A stretch of DNA of 64,000 bases, taken from Streptomyces sp. Mut1 (GTDB lineage: Bacteria > Actinomycetota > Actinomycetes > Streptomycetales > Streptomycetaceae). The notes beneath the pieces were generated by a model, which worked only from the letters and a program-made list of their open reading frames with translations, did no database searches and was not told the DNA's origin. The DNA is taken from positions 186,001 through 250,000 of the forward strand of contig NZ_CP120998.1 of the NCBI RefSeq assembly GCF_030719295.1, in the 5' to 3' direction. A program made the translations under genes and the position numbers. This document shows positions 47,358 to 55,230 of the stretch, one piece after another. Positions within the stretch are counted from its first letter, which is position 1. Every line of letters starts with the position of its first letter.

Positions 47358-48571
47358 GCGGCCGGCACATCGCCTTCTTCAACTACGCGGCCCACGGCCA
47401 TGTGAACCCCACGCTGCCGGTCGTCGCCGAACTGGTGCGCCGCGGCAACCGGGTGACGTACGTGGTCGCCGACCAGTTCGCCGGCGTGGTCGCCGCGACC
47501 GGCGCCGAGGTGATCCCGTACGAGTCGGTCGTACCGAAGTCGTGGAACACCGTCGCCATCCCGGCGAAGATCACCGGCAACGACATGGCCGAGGCCGCGG
47601 AGAAGCACCTCACCGAGGCGTTCGCCCCGCTCGCCGAGGCGGAGAAGCGGCTCGGCGACGACCGCCCGGACCTGATGGTCTACGACGGGTTCGGCTACGC
47701 CACCGGCCGGCTGCTGGCCCGCAAGTGGCAGCTGCCCTCCGTGATGACCGCGACCACGTTCGTCGTCAGCGAGCAGTGCAACCCGTACGCCGGACTCGCC
47801 GCGACCATGTCCGCGCCCGACCCCGGCCACCCGGCCCTGGCCCGCACCCAGGAACTGCTGCGCACCACGCTGGACGCGCACGGCCTGGGCGACCTGTCGA
47901 ACGAGGAGTTCACCGGCGCCGCCGAGGAGCGGACCATCGTCTTCGTGGCGCCCGAGTTCCAGCCGGGCACCGAGACGTTCGACGAGCGGCACGTCTTCGT
48001 CGGCCCCTGCATCGGTGACCGCGCCCTGCAAGGCACCTGGCAGCGGCCCGGCGACGGGCGCCCGGTGGTGCTCGTCGCGCTGGGCAGCTTCGGGTACGAG
48101 AACCAGGCGGCCTTCTACCGCGACGCGCTCGCCGCGCTCGCCGACCTGCCCTGGCACGTCGTCATGTCGCTCGGCGGCCTGGTCACACCGGACGACCTCG
48201 GTCCGCTCCCGCCGAACGTCGAGGCCGCCCCCTGGGTGCCGCAGCTCTCCGTCCTGGAACACGCGTCGGCCTTCGTCTCGCACGCCGGCATGGGCAGCAC
48301 CATGGAGGCCCTCGCCTTCGGCGTACCGCCGGTCGTGGTGCCCCGTACCGGCGAACAGGACCTGGTGGCCGCGCGGGTGGCGGAGCTGGGCCTGGGCCGG
48401 TCCATCGCCCCGGACGCACTCGACGCGCGGGCGCTGCGCGCCGCCGTACTGGACCTCTCCGAGGACCGGGCGGCCCGGGAGCGGGTACGGGAGCTGTCCG
48501 CGAGCATCGCGGCCCGCCGGGGCCCGGAGCTGGCCGCCGACACGATCGAGTCCCGGGCGGCCGCGTCATGA
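47354..48571 (+). CDS. Macrolide-type glycosyltransferase 2 (GT1/MGT family)
   Basis: A 405-residue GT-B enzyme. N-terminal His lies in NYAAHGHVNPTLPVVAEL, and the donor-site signature is SHAGMGSTMEALAFGVPPVVVP with EQDLVAARV after it. The middle segment FVAPEFQPGTETFDERHVFVGPC is shared with the two neighbouring transferases, so the three look like diverged duplicates. It starts at a GTG overlapping the thymidylyltransferase stop and its own stop overlaps the next ATG. Its sugar and acceptor cannot be predicted from sequence. Confidence 0.94.
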   Translation: MSGRHIAFFNYAAHGHVNPTLPVVAELVRRGNRVTYVVADQFAGVVAATGAEVIPYESVVPKSWNTVAIPAKITGNDMAEAAEKHLTEAFAPLAEAEKRLGDDRPDLMVYDGFGYATGRLLARKWQLPSVMTATTFVVSEQCNPYAGLAATMSAPDPGHPALARTQELLRTTLDAHGLGDLSNEEFTGAAEERTIVFVAPEFQPGTETFDERHVFVGPCIGDRALQGTWQRPGDGRPVVLVALGSFGYENQAAFYRDALAALADLPWHVVMSLGGLVTPDDLGPLPPNVEAAPWVPQLSVLEHASAFVSHAGMGSTMEALAFGVPPVVVPRTGEQDLVAARVAELGLGRSIAPDALDARALRAAVLDLSEDRAARERVRELSASIAARRGPELAADTIESRAAAS

Positions 48572-49800
48572 CCGAGCCGTCCCGTCACTTCGCCTTCCTG
48601 CCCTACCCGGCGTACGGGCACATGGTCCCGGCGCTCCCGGTGGTCGCCGAACTCGTGGCCCGCGGCCACCGGGTGACCTGCTTCACCACCGAGGAGTTCC
48701 AGGACCGGGTCCGCGCCACGGGAGCGGAGGCCCGCCTGTACGACCCGCCGCTGTCCTCCGACCCGCCGCCGGACGTCATCGACGCCGACGAGTGCGCGCG
48801 GGCCCCGCTGAAGCTGCTGGACGGGAGCACGGCCGTGCTCCCGTCGATCGAGGCCTGCTTCGCGGACGGCCCGCCGGACGTCGTCGCCTACGACACCACG
48901 CTGTGGCTGACCGGACGGCTGCTGGCCGCCCGCTGGGGGCGGCCCAGCGTGCAGCTCTCGCCGACGTTCATCTCGAACGAGCACTTCAACCTCTCCGAGC
49001 AGCACCAGGAGTTCGCCGGGCGGATCGATCCGGCGCACCCGGCGATCGTCGCCTTCGCTGACCGGCTCAAGGACATCGTGACCGGCAGCGGCCTGCGCGA
49101 GGACCAGCAGGCCGAACTGTTCAACGGGCACGAGGAGTTCACGGTCGCGTTCGTGCCGAAGGAGTTCCAGTTCGCGGGCGACACCTTCGACGGGCACCAT
49201 GTGTTCGTCGGCCCGACGACACAGCCGCCGGCCCCCGCGGACGACGGCACGGCCTGGCAGCCGCCCGCGGACGGGCGGCCGGTGCTGCTCGTCTCGCTCG
49301 GCACCACCGTGAACAACCACCCCGGCTTCTTCCGCGACTGCGTCGAGGCCTTCGCCGACCAGCCCTGGCACCTGGTGCTCGCGCTCGGCAAACGCGTCTC
49401 CCCCGAGGAGCTGGGCCCGCTGCCGCCCCATGTGGAGGCGCACCCCTGGGTCCCGCTGGCCGAGGTCCTGCCGCACACCTCGGTCCTGCTGTGCCAGGCG
49501 GGCATGGGCAGCGTCCAGGAGGGGCTGCGGGCCGGCGTGCCCATGGTCGTCGTACCCCACCACCCCGAACAGCACGTCAACGCGCGGCGGCTGACCGAAC
49601 TGGGCCTGGCCCGAGCGGTGCGGCGCGAGGACGCCTCCGTACAGGCCCTGCGCAACGCCGTACTGGACGTCGCGGACGACGCCCCCCTGCGGGAGCGCGT
49701 ACGGCGGATGCGGCACCACGTCCGGTCGGCGGGCGGCGCGAGGCGGGCCGCCGACGCGATCGAACAGCGACTGCACGCACTGTCCCTGGAGACGACATGA
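48568..49800 (+). CDS. Macrolide-type glycosyltransferase 3 (GT1/MGT family)
   Basis: A 410-residue GT-B enzyme, third in the series. N-terminal His lies in YPAYGHMVPALPVVAEL, and FVPKEFQFAGDTFDGHHVFVGP matches the sister enzymes. The donor-site signature reads LLCQAGMGSVQEGLRAGVPM: Gln stands where the other two, and most GT1 enzymes, have the diphosphate-contacting His. The rest of the signature, including PHHPEQHVNARRL, is intact. It may be active with altered donor handling, or require a partner. Four-base overlaps on both sides keep it inside the coupled operon. Confidence 0.93.
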   Translation: MTEPSRHFAFLPYPAYGHMVPALPVVAELVARGHRVTCFTTEEFQDRVRATGAEARLYDPPLSSDPPPDVIDADECARAPLKLLDGSTAVLPSIEACFADGPPDVVAYDTTLWLTGRLLAARWGRPSVQLSPTFISNEHFNLSEQHQEFAGRIDPAHPAIVAFADRLKDIVTGSGLREDQQAELFNGHEEFTVAFVPKEFQFAGDTFDGHHVFVGPTTQPPAPADDGTAWQPPADGRPVLLVSLGTTVNNHPGFFRDCVEAFADQPWHLVLALGKRVSPEELGPLPPHVEAHPWVPLAEVLPHTSVLLCQAGMGSVQEGLRAGVPMVVVPHHPEQHVNARRLTELGLARAVRREDASVQALRNAVLDVADDAPLRERVRRMRHHVRSAGGARRAADAIEQRLHALSLETT

Positions 49801-51041
49801 CCCAGCTCCCGGACGCCGGCCCCGCGCCCGTGGCGCACCCGCCGGTCACCCTGCCCTCGGCGCGGACCTGCCCCTTCGACCCGCCCCCCGAGTACGCGGA
49901 GCTGCGCGAGACCTGCCCGGTCGCCCCGCTCGCACTGACCGTGGGTCCGGGCGACGGCGCCGGCTGGCTGGTCACCGGGCTCGCCGATGTGCGCGCCGTC
50001 CTGAGCGACCGCCGCTTCAGCCACCGCAACGAGCTGATCGCCCTGCCGATCCCGCCGCCCTTCCCGATGACCGACTACGACCCGCCGCCCGCCGCCCCCG
50101 GCGCGTTCATCAAGATGGACCAGCCCGACCACTCCCGCTACCGGCGGCTGCTGACCCGCCGGTTCACCATGCGGGGCGTGGCCGCGCTGACCCCGATGAT
50201 CACCCGCCTCACGGAGGAGTACCTCGACGCGCTGGCCGGCGCCGACGGGCCGGTCGACCTGGTGAGCACCTTCGCGGAACCGCTCACGGTCCGGGTGATG
50301 TGCGAGATGCTCGGCGTGCCCGAACCACTGCGCGAACCGCTGGCCGGCCACCTGGCGGTGCTGTCCCGGACGCACTACACGGTCGAGGAGCTGATCGAAG
50401 CCTGCACGGTCATCGCCGAAGCCCTCCAGGACCTGGTCGCGGCCAAGCGCGCCGACCCCGGCACGGACCTGCTCGGCGAGCTCGCCGCCGACGACGGGCT
50501 CACCGACGAGGAGGTCGTCAACATCGCCTGGGCCCTGCTCGGCGGCGGCTTCGACACCACGGCCAACATGCTGGCCCTCGGCACGTTCGCCCTCCTGGCC
50601 CACCCCGACCAGCTCGCCCTCCTGCGCGCCCGCCCCGAGCTGGCCGACAACGCGGTGGAACAGCTCCTGCGCTACCTCACGATCTCCCACCTGGGGGCGA
50701 GCCGAGCCGCCCTGGAGGACGTCGAGCTGAACGGCACCCGCATCAAGGCGGGCGACACGGTCGTCCTCGCCCTCTCCGCCGCCAACCGCGACCCCGGACA
50801 CTTCGACGCCCCGGACCGCCTGGACATCACGGCCGAAGCCCAGGGCCACGTGGCCTTCGGCCACGGCGAGCACCAGTGCATAGGCCAGAACCTCGCCCGC
50901 GCCACCCTCCGCACAGCCCTGCCCATGCTCTTCGACCGCTTCCCGGCCCTACACCTGGCCACCCGCGCCGAGGAGGTCCCGCTCCGCTCGGACATGCTCC
51001 ACTACGGGGTGCACGAGCTGCTGGTGGATACGGGGGCGTGA
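49797..51041 (+). CDS. Cytochrome P450 tailoring oxidase
   Basis: A 414-residue P450 at the end of the coupled operon, starting at ATG within ATGA of the third transferase. Motifs in order: HSRYRRLLTRRFT (C-helix), LLGGGFDTTANM (I-helix; the usual Ala-Gly is Gly-Gly here but the acid and Thr pair are kept), EQLLRY (ExxR), and FGHGEHQCIGQNLAR around the heme cysteine. Because cysteine and I-helix threonine are present, it should be a catalytic hydroxylase or epoxidase acting on the polyketide, not a cysteine-less transferase helper of the DesVIII kind. Redox partners are not encoded nearby. Confidence 0.95.
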   Translation: MTQLPDAGPAPVAHPPVTLPSARTCPFDPPPEYAELRETCPVAPLALTVGPGDGAGWLVTGLADVRAVLSDRRFSHRNELIALPIPPPFPMTDYDPPPAAPGAFIKMDQPDHSRYRRLLTRRFTMRGVAALTPMITRLTEEYLDALAGADGPVDLVSTFAEPLTVRVMCEMLGVPEPLREPLAGHLAVLSRTHYTVEELIEACTVIAEALQDLVAAKRADPGTDLLGELAADDGLTDEEVVNIAWALLGGGFDTTANMLALGTFALLAHPDQLALLRARPELADNAVEQLLRYLTISHLGASRAALEDVELNGTRIKAGDTVVLALSAANRDPGHFDAPDRLDITAEAQGHVAFGHGEHQCIGQNLARATLRTALPMLFDRFPALHLATRAEEVPLRSDMLHYGVHELLVDTGA

Positions 51042-51054
51042 GCCGCGGCCTGGT

Positions 51055-51603
51055 TCAGCGGCGCCCGCCGAACTCCCAGGCGTGGACCTCGATGTTCGCG
51101 TACCGGTCCTGGGTCAGGATGCCGCGTGCCGCGTCCGGGTCCGGGGCCCGGACCAGCGCCGCCGTGCCGAGCCAGGTGTCACCGTCGTCGGCCAGCAGTG
51201 GCCCGTACGCGATCAGTTCGTCCCGGCCGGGCGGCAGGTCGAGGTCGGCCGCCGGGCCCTCGCCGAGGCCGAGGACCAGGTACTGGCTGCCACTGCTCCG
51301 GTCACCGGGAAAGTCCCACATGGTGCGCCCCAGCAGGTTGCGCCATCGGCGCAGCAGCACGTCCCGGTACGCTCCGGCCTGGTAGTTGGGTTCGTCGAAG
51401 GCGAACGCGCGGGCAGCGGCGGCGTCCGGCAGATCGACGATGTGGACGCTTCCGGTGAGCGTCTCACCATCGTGGGTGAAGGTCGGGCCGCGAGCGCTCA
51501 GTTCCTCCACGTACCGGTCCATGTAGGACCAGTGCTCCTCCACCAGCTCCTCGCGCAACGCGAGGGAGCCCGGCCGGTCTCGGTGGTAACAGAAGTACTC
51601 CAT
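51055..51603 (-). CDS. YCII-domain protein (two YCII halves)
   Basis: A 182-residue protein convergent with the P450, ends 13 bases apart. The sequence shows two YCII-like halves: REELVEEHWSYMDRY with TGSVHIVDLPDAAAARAFAFDEP, then RDELIAYGPLLADDGDTWLGTAALVRAPDPDAARGIL. The conserved His and Asp typical of this ferredoxin-like fold are present in the first half. ATG at 51603 is preferred because GGAAGGG lies nine bases upstream; a GTG two codons earlier is possible. YCII proteins are small, mostly uncharacterised enzymes related to dimeric alpha-beta barrels. A role in the polyketide pathway is possible but not shown. Confidence 0.8.
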   Translation of the reverse strand: MEYFCYHRDRPGSLALREELVEEHWSYMDRYVEELSARGPTFTHDGETLTGSVHIVDLPDAAAARAFAFDEPNYQAGAYRDVLLRRWRNLLGRTMWDFPGDRSSGSQYLVLGLGEGPAADLDLPPGRDELIAYGPLLADDGDTWLGTAALVRAPDPDAARGILTQDRYANIEVHAWEFGGRR

Positions 51604-51710
51604 GGTCACAGACCCTTCCTCACACCGCCCCGGGGCTCAAGTCCCATCACCGATCGCCACCGGACTCCCCCATCGGACCACCCCAAACACTGGCGTCACT
51701 CTATGTGAGG

Positions 51711-51755
51711 CATGTTACTTCCATTCATGAGAGTATCATGAATGGAAGTAACATG
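51711..51755. repeat. Perfect 20-bp inverted repeat before the AAA ATPase
   Basis: CATGTTACTTCCATTCATGA at 51711-51730 is repeated exactly in reverse complement at 51736-51755, with a 5-base spacer (GAGTA). The element is far more AT-rich than its surroundings and ends 32 bases before the ATPase ATG. It could be an operator, a strong hairpin in the leader, or a mobile-element end. The right arm also contains ATG codons opening a 17-codon frame (51738-51791) that ends in TGA overlapping the ATPase start. Confidence 0.95.
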
Positions 51756-51787
51756 AATGAACGCCTAGATCATGGAGGTGGACCGCC

Positions 51788-53212
51788 ATGAACGGATTCA
51801 TCGGACGCCGCACCGAGCTCAGACTTCTGGACGACCTGTTGCGGCCAGTGAAGACGGGCGGGCGCAGCGGGCGCCCGGGGCGGGCCGTCCTCATCCGCGG
51901 GCGCCGCCGGGTGGGCAAGTCCCGCTTGGTGGAGGAGTTCCTGGAGCAGACGGGCCTGCCGCATGTGTTCTTCACTGCCGTCGGCGGCTCCCGTGAGGAG
52001 GATCTGGCGGGTTTCGCCGCCGAGGTGGCCTCTTCCCGACTTCCCGACGTGGCGCGGTTCAGGGACTTCGCCGCCCCGCTGACCTGGGACGCCGCGCTGA
52101 CCATGCTCGCCTCCGCGCTGCCCACCGACTCCCCCAGTGTGGTGGTCCTTGACGAGATGCCCTACCTCGTACGCGAAGACCCGAGCTTCGAGGGCGCGCT
52201 GCAGAAGGCATTCGACCGGACGCTGTCGAAACTGCCCGTTCTGCTCGTCCTCATCGGCTCCGACATCGCAATGATGGAACAGCTCAACACCTACGGGCGG
52301 CCCTTCTACCAGCGGGGCACCGAAATGGTCGTGCCGCCGCTGAATCCCGCCGAGGTCGCCTCGATGCTCGATCTGCCGCCCGCCGACGCCTTCGACGCCT
52401 ATCTGGTGTCCGGCGGGCTCCCGCTCATCCTGGAGGAGTGGCCGCAGGGCGCCGGGTTGTGGGAGTACCTCGAACAGGCTCTGCGCAGTCCGACCTCCGC
52501 CCTCCTGGTCAGCGGCGAACGGTCCCTGGCGGCCGAGTTCCCCGTCGAGGCGCAAGCCCGCACCGTCCTGGGCGCCATCGGCCACGGCGAGCGCACTTTC
52601 ACCCTGATCGGCAGAGCTGCCGGCGGCCTCAACCCCAGCTCGCTATCCCGCTCACTGGAGCTTCTCACCTCGCGTCGCATGGTCACCGCGGAGCTTCCCC
52701 TCTCCACCAAACCCAGCCGGGAGACCCGCTATCGCATCGATGACCCCTACCTGCGCTTCTGGCTCTCCTTCATCGGTCCGGGCATCCCCGCGATCGAACG
52801 CGGCCGGGGCGACCGCGTCCTCGACACCATCCGTGCCGGCTGGACGTCCTGGCGGGGCAGGGCCATCGAGCCCGTCATCCGCGAAGCTCTGTGGCGACTC
52901 GGCTCCGACGACGGGCAACTACCCGCGAGCACGAATGTGATCGGCGGCTACTGGACCCGCACCAACGACCCGGAGATCGACCTCGTCGGCGCCGACCGCG
53001 CCCCCATCGCCAAGAAGATCACCCTCGTGGGTTCGATCAAGTGGCTGGAGAACAAGCCTTTCGACAACCGCGACCTCGCCCGCCTCATCACCCACCGCTC
53101 CCAGCTTCCCGGCGCCGACGACACCACCCCCCTGCTCGCCGTCACCCGCAACGGCTGCACCGCCGACATCTCCTCTCTCACCCCCGAGGACCTCCACGGC
53201 GCCTGGAGCTGA
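51788..53212 (+). CDS. AAA-type ATPase with DUF234-like C-terminus
   Basis: A 474-residue protein of the 'archaeal ATPase' class. Walker A is RGRRRVGKSRLVEEF (about residues 37-51), Walker B is VVVLDEMPYLV, and sensor 1 is LVLIGSDIAMME. A winged-helix-like middle follows (RTLGAIGHGERTF-type region with SLSRSLELLTSRRMV), then a nuclease-fold-like end (YWTRTNDPEIDLVGAD, KWLENKPFDNRDL) typical of DUF234 proteins, where D-E-x-D resembles a restriction-endonuclease core. GGAGGTGG lies before the ATG. The gene stands alone, preceded by the palindrome. Cellular role of this family is poorly known; defence or toxin-like roles are speculation. Confidence 0.88.
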   Translation: MNGFIGRRTELRLLDDLLRPVKTGGRSGRPGRAVLIRGRRRVGKSRLVEEFLEQTGLPHVFFTAVGGSREEDLAGFAAEVASSRLPDVARFRDFAAPLTWDAALTMLASALPTDSPSVVVLDEMPYLVREDPSFEGALQKAFDRTLSKLPVLLVLIGSDIAMMEQLNTYGRPFYQRGTEMVVPPLNPAEVASMLDLPPADAFDAYLVSGGLPLILEEWPQGAGLWEYLEQALRSPTSALLVSGERSLAAEFPVEAQARTVLGAIGHGERTFTLIGRAAGGLNPSSLSRSLELLTSRRMVTAELPLSTKPSRETRYRIDDPYLRFWLSFIGPGIPAIERGRGDRVLDTIRAGWTSWRGRAIEPVIREALWRLGSDDGQLPASTNVIGGYWTRTNDPEIDLVGADRAPIAKKITLVGSIKWLENKPFDNRDLARLITHRSQLPGADDTTPLLAVTRNGCTADISSLTPEDLHGAWS

Positions 53213-53376
53213 GTCCGTGGCAGGCCGCGCTACTGCACGTCGGCCGGAGCGGTACGGAGTGGTCACCGCAGGTACCCACACGACACTTGGATCCGGGAGG
53301 CAGCAGACGACGAGACGTGTCCAAGACGTAGCCACGGTCCGAAAATGCTGTCCGGCCGCCCGGGGCCCTCGGGACG

Positions 53377-53952
53377 CTACGCCGGGCCCGGGGGCAGGTG
53401 GACGGTCATGATCAGATGGCAGGTCTCGGTGCCCGAGCCGCGGTAGGTGTGGGTGGCGTCGGCGTCGAAGGCGGCGGTCTGCCCGGCGGTGACGGTGTAC
53501 TCGGTGCCGTCGACGACGAGGGTCATCTCGCCCGTGGTGACGTTGACGGTCTCGGTCACGCCGGCCTGATGAGGGTGGCTGGGGTATTCCTCTCCGGGTT
53601 GCAGTGTCCAGCGCCAGACTTCGGTGGCCGCGGGTCCGCCGGTGGTCAGCATCAGCCGGGCCTCGCTGCCGCGCTCGCCCTTCCACAGGGGCGTGACGGT
53701 GTCGGCGCTCACCACCCGCACGCGCTGTTCGGGGCGCCCTTCCATCAACGCGGAGACGGAGGCGCCGAGGGTGTCGGCGAGGCGGACCAGGGTGGCGAAG
53801 TTCGGGTTGCCCTGAGCCTTCTCCAGGGCGACCAGGGCGCCCTTGCTGACCTTGGCCCGGCGGCCGAGTTCGTCCAGGGAAAGCCCGGCGCGGGTACGGG
53901 CCGCGCGAACGTTGTGCGCGAGCGTCCGCAACGCCGCCTCGGTCTCCGTCAT
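53377..53952 (-). CDS. XRE-family regulator with C-terminal cupin domain
   Basis: A 191-residue repressor-type protein: an N-terminal helix-turn-helix (VRAARTRAGLSLDELGRRAKVSKGAL region, residues 13-65) and a cupin sensor domain with HPHQAGVTETVNVTTGEM and AFDADATHTYRG. The ATG at 53952 is chosen because the protein then begins MTETEAALRTLA, as in the family, with GAGGGTGAG upstream; a longer frame begins 39 bases earlier. It diverges from the B3/4-domain gene 270 bases away. XRE-cupin regulators commonly control an adjacent divergent gene, so the B3/4 gene, and formerly a transporter between them, are the likely targets. Confidence 0.9.
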   Translation of the reverse strand: MTETEAALRTLAHNVRAARTRAGLSLDELGRRAKVSKGALVALEKAQGNPNFATLVRLADTLGASVSALMEGRPEQRVRVVSADTVTPLWKGERGSEARLMLTTGGPAATEVWRWTLQPGEEYPSHPHQAGVTETVNVTTGEMTLVVDGTEYTVTAGQTAAFDADATHTYRGSGTETCHLIMTVHLPPGPA

Positions 53953-54049
53953 CGCTCTCACCCTCGTAGGAGATGGATCAGTGCACTGCACCCGTCGGTC
54001 GTTCGGTTGACTACTTCCGGTCGGTGCGCTGTACGGTGTAGTCGTTCTG

Positions 54050-54226
54050 TTGATACTAAGGGATGAACCATCCCTGATCGCTCCGCTGCTTGCCCTGGGC
54101 GGTTCCCTGGCCTACGGATGCGCCGACCTCCTCGGTGGCCCCGGTGCCCGCAAGGCCCATGCCCTGCGGACCGTGACGGTCGCCGCCCCGGCCCACTCCC
54201 CTCGAACGGATACCCCCGCACGATGA
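54050..54226 (+). pseudogene. Remnant of an EamA-family transporter
   Basis: The frame from 54050 reads SLIAPLLALGGSLAYGCADL followed by LGGPGARKAHALRTVTVAAP. This is the first membrane segment and loop of EamA (DMT-superfamily) transporters, which normally continue for about 280 residues. Here the frame runs into unrelated sequence and stops at a TGA overlapping the start of the B3/4 gene. It has no good ribosome site. I read it as a transporter whose body was deleted, leaving its 5' end attached to the next gene. Confidence 0.55.
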
Positions 54227-54930
54227 CCACCTTCCGCCTCAGCCCCGCCGTCGCCGACGCCTTCCCCCACACCCTCATCGCCATCGTCACCGCCACCGGC
54301 CTGCGCGGCCACGAGCCCTGGCCCGCCACCACCACCGCCCAGGAAGACCTGGAGGCCCAGCTCGCCGCCGGCACCTGGACCCCCGCCGACGAGAGCGACC
54401 CGCGCGTCGAGGCATGGCACACCGCCTACCGCTCCTTCGGTACCAACCCCCGCCGCATCCGCCCCAGCGTCGATGCCCTCGGCCGCCGCCTCGCCAAGAA
54501 GGGCGCACTGCCCCGGATCAACCCGGCCGTCGACTCCTACAACACCGTTTCCGTCCGCCACGGCCTGCCCGCCGGCGCCTTCGACCTCGACCACGTCACC
54601 GGCGACGTCGAGATCCGCTACGCCGAGGGCACCGAGACCTTCACCCCGCTCGGCGAACCCGACACGATCGAGAACCCCAGGACCGGCGAGATCATCTACA
54701 CGGACACCACCGACGTCCTCACCCGCCACTGGAACCACCGCGACGCCCACCGCACCCGCGTCACCGAAGACTCCACGCACGTCGCCTTCGTCCTCGAAAC
54801 CCTCCACGCCACCCGCGACGGCCACCTCCTCACCACCGCCGTCGGCGAACTGCGGGACCTGCTCACCGACCACTCCGCCCGGAGCACCGTCCACCACCTC
54901 AGCCCCGCACACCCGCAGGCCACCCTCTGA
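54223..54930 (+). CDS. B3/4-domain protein (phenylalanyl-tRNA synthetase beta-chain B3/4-like)
   Basis: A 235-residue stand-alone B3/B4 domain protein. Recognisable parts are WHTAYRSFGTNPRRIRPSVDAL and INPAVDSYNTVSVRHGLPAGAFDL, which match the B3/4 fold of the PheT editing region. Such free-standing domains are thought to act as tRNA-editing-like or ligand-binding proteins, but activity is not established. The ATG at 54223 is the start because similarity begins at FRLSPAVADAFP; a longer frame runs upstream to 54118 through the transporter remnant. It lies opposite the XRE-cupin regulator, a pairing that suggests joint control. Confidence 0.85.
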   Translation: MTTFRLSPAVADAFPHTLIAIVTATGLRGHEPWPATTTAQEDLEAQLAAGTWTPADESDPRVEAWHTAYRSFGTNPRRIRPSVDALGRRLAKKGALPRINPAVDSYNTVSVRHGLPAGAFDLDHVTGDVEIRYAEGTETFTPLGEPDTIENPRTGEIIYTDTTDVLTRHWNHRDAHRTRVTEDSTHVAFVLETLHATRDGHLLTTAVGELRDLLTDHSARSTVHHLSPAHPQATL

Positions 54931-54958
54931 CACCACACCGCTGGAGCGCCATCCTGAC

Positions 54959-54981
54959 GCATACCGCAGTATGCTTGCCGT
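54959..54981 (+). promoter_or_regulatory. Operator-like palindrome and promoter of the toxin-antitoxin pair
   Basis: GCATAC and GTATGC (54959-54964 and 54969-54974) form a perfect 6-base inverted repeat around CGCA. A further CGTATG half-site covers the antitoxin start. TATGCT at 54970-54975 fits a -10 box whose start point would fall on or beside the ATG at 54982, and no Shine-Dalgarno is present, so a leaderless mRNA is likely. Antitoxin-toxin complexes of this class usually repress their own promoter through such palindromes. Confidence 0.6.
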
Positions 54982-55230
54982 ATGTCCTCAACGACTCGCA
55001 TCACCGTCACGCTCCCCAGCGACCAGGTGGCGGAGCTCCGCAAGCTCACGGACAACGTCTCCGGCTATGTGGCGGAAGCCGTGGCCCGCCAGATCCGGCA
55101 TCAGCTTCTCGGTGATGACCTCCGCCGCCACGAGGAAGAGCACGGATCATTCAGCGACGAGGAGCTGACCGAAGCCCGCACAAGGATCTTCGGCACCACC
55201 GACCCCTCCAAGAGCGCGAACGCCGCGTGA
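54982..55230 (+). CDS. Ribbon-helix-helix antitoxin
   Basis: An 82-residue protein whose first 45 residues (TTRITVTLPSDQVAELRKLT, then SGYVAEAVARQI) follow the ribbon-helix-helix pattern of CopG/VapB-like antitoxins: a short DNA-contacting beta strand and two helices. The acidic tail (HEEEHGSFSDEELTEA) would bind the toxin. Its stop overlaps the PIN gene start as GTGA, the usual antitoxin-first order. It should bind the palindrome just upstream and neutralise the PIN nuclease. Confidence 0.9.
   Translation: MSSTTRITVTLPSDQVAELRKLTDNVSGYVAEAVARQIRHQLLGDDLRRHEEEHGSFSDEELTEARTRIFGTTDPSKSANAA

Noticed and set aside
49797..51041. P450 as a DesVIII-like helper for a glycosyltransferase
   Set aside because: Heme Cys, I-helix Thr and ExxR are all present, and the transferases are of the single-protein MGT type.
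53330..53395. GC-rich GGGCCC repeats between two convergent genes as a terminator
   Set aside because: The arms pair over only about six bases and no T-run follows on either strand.
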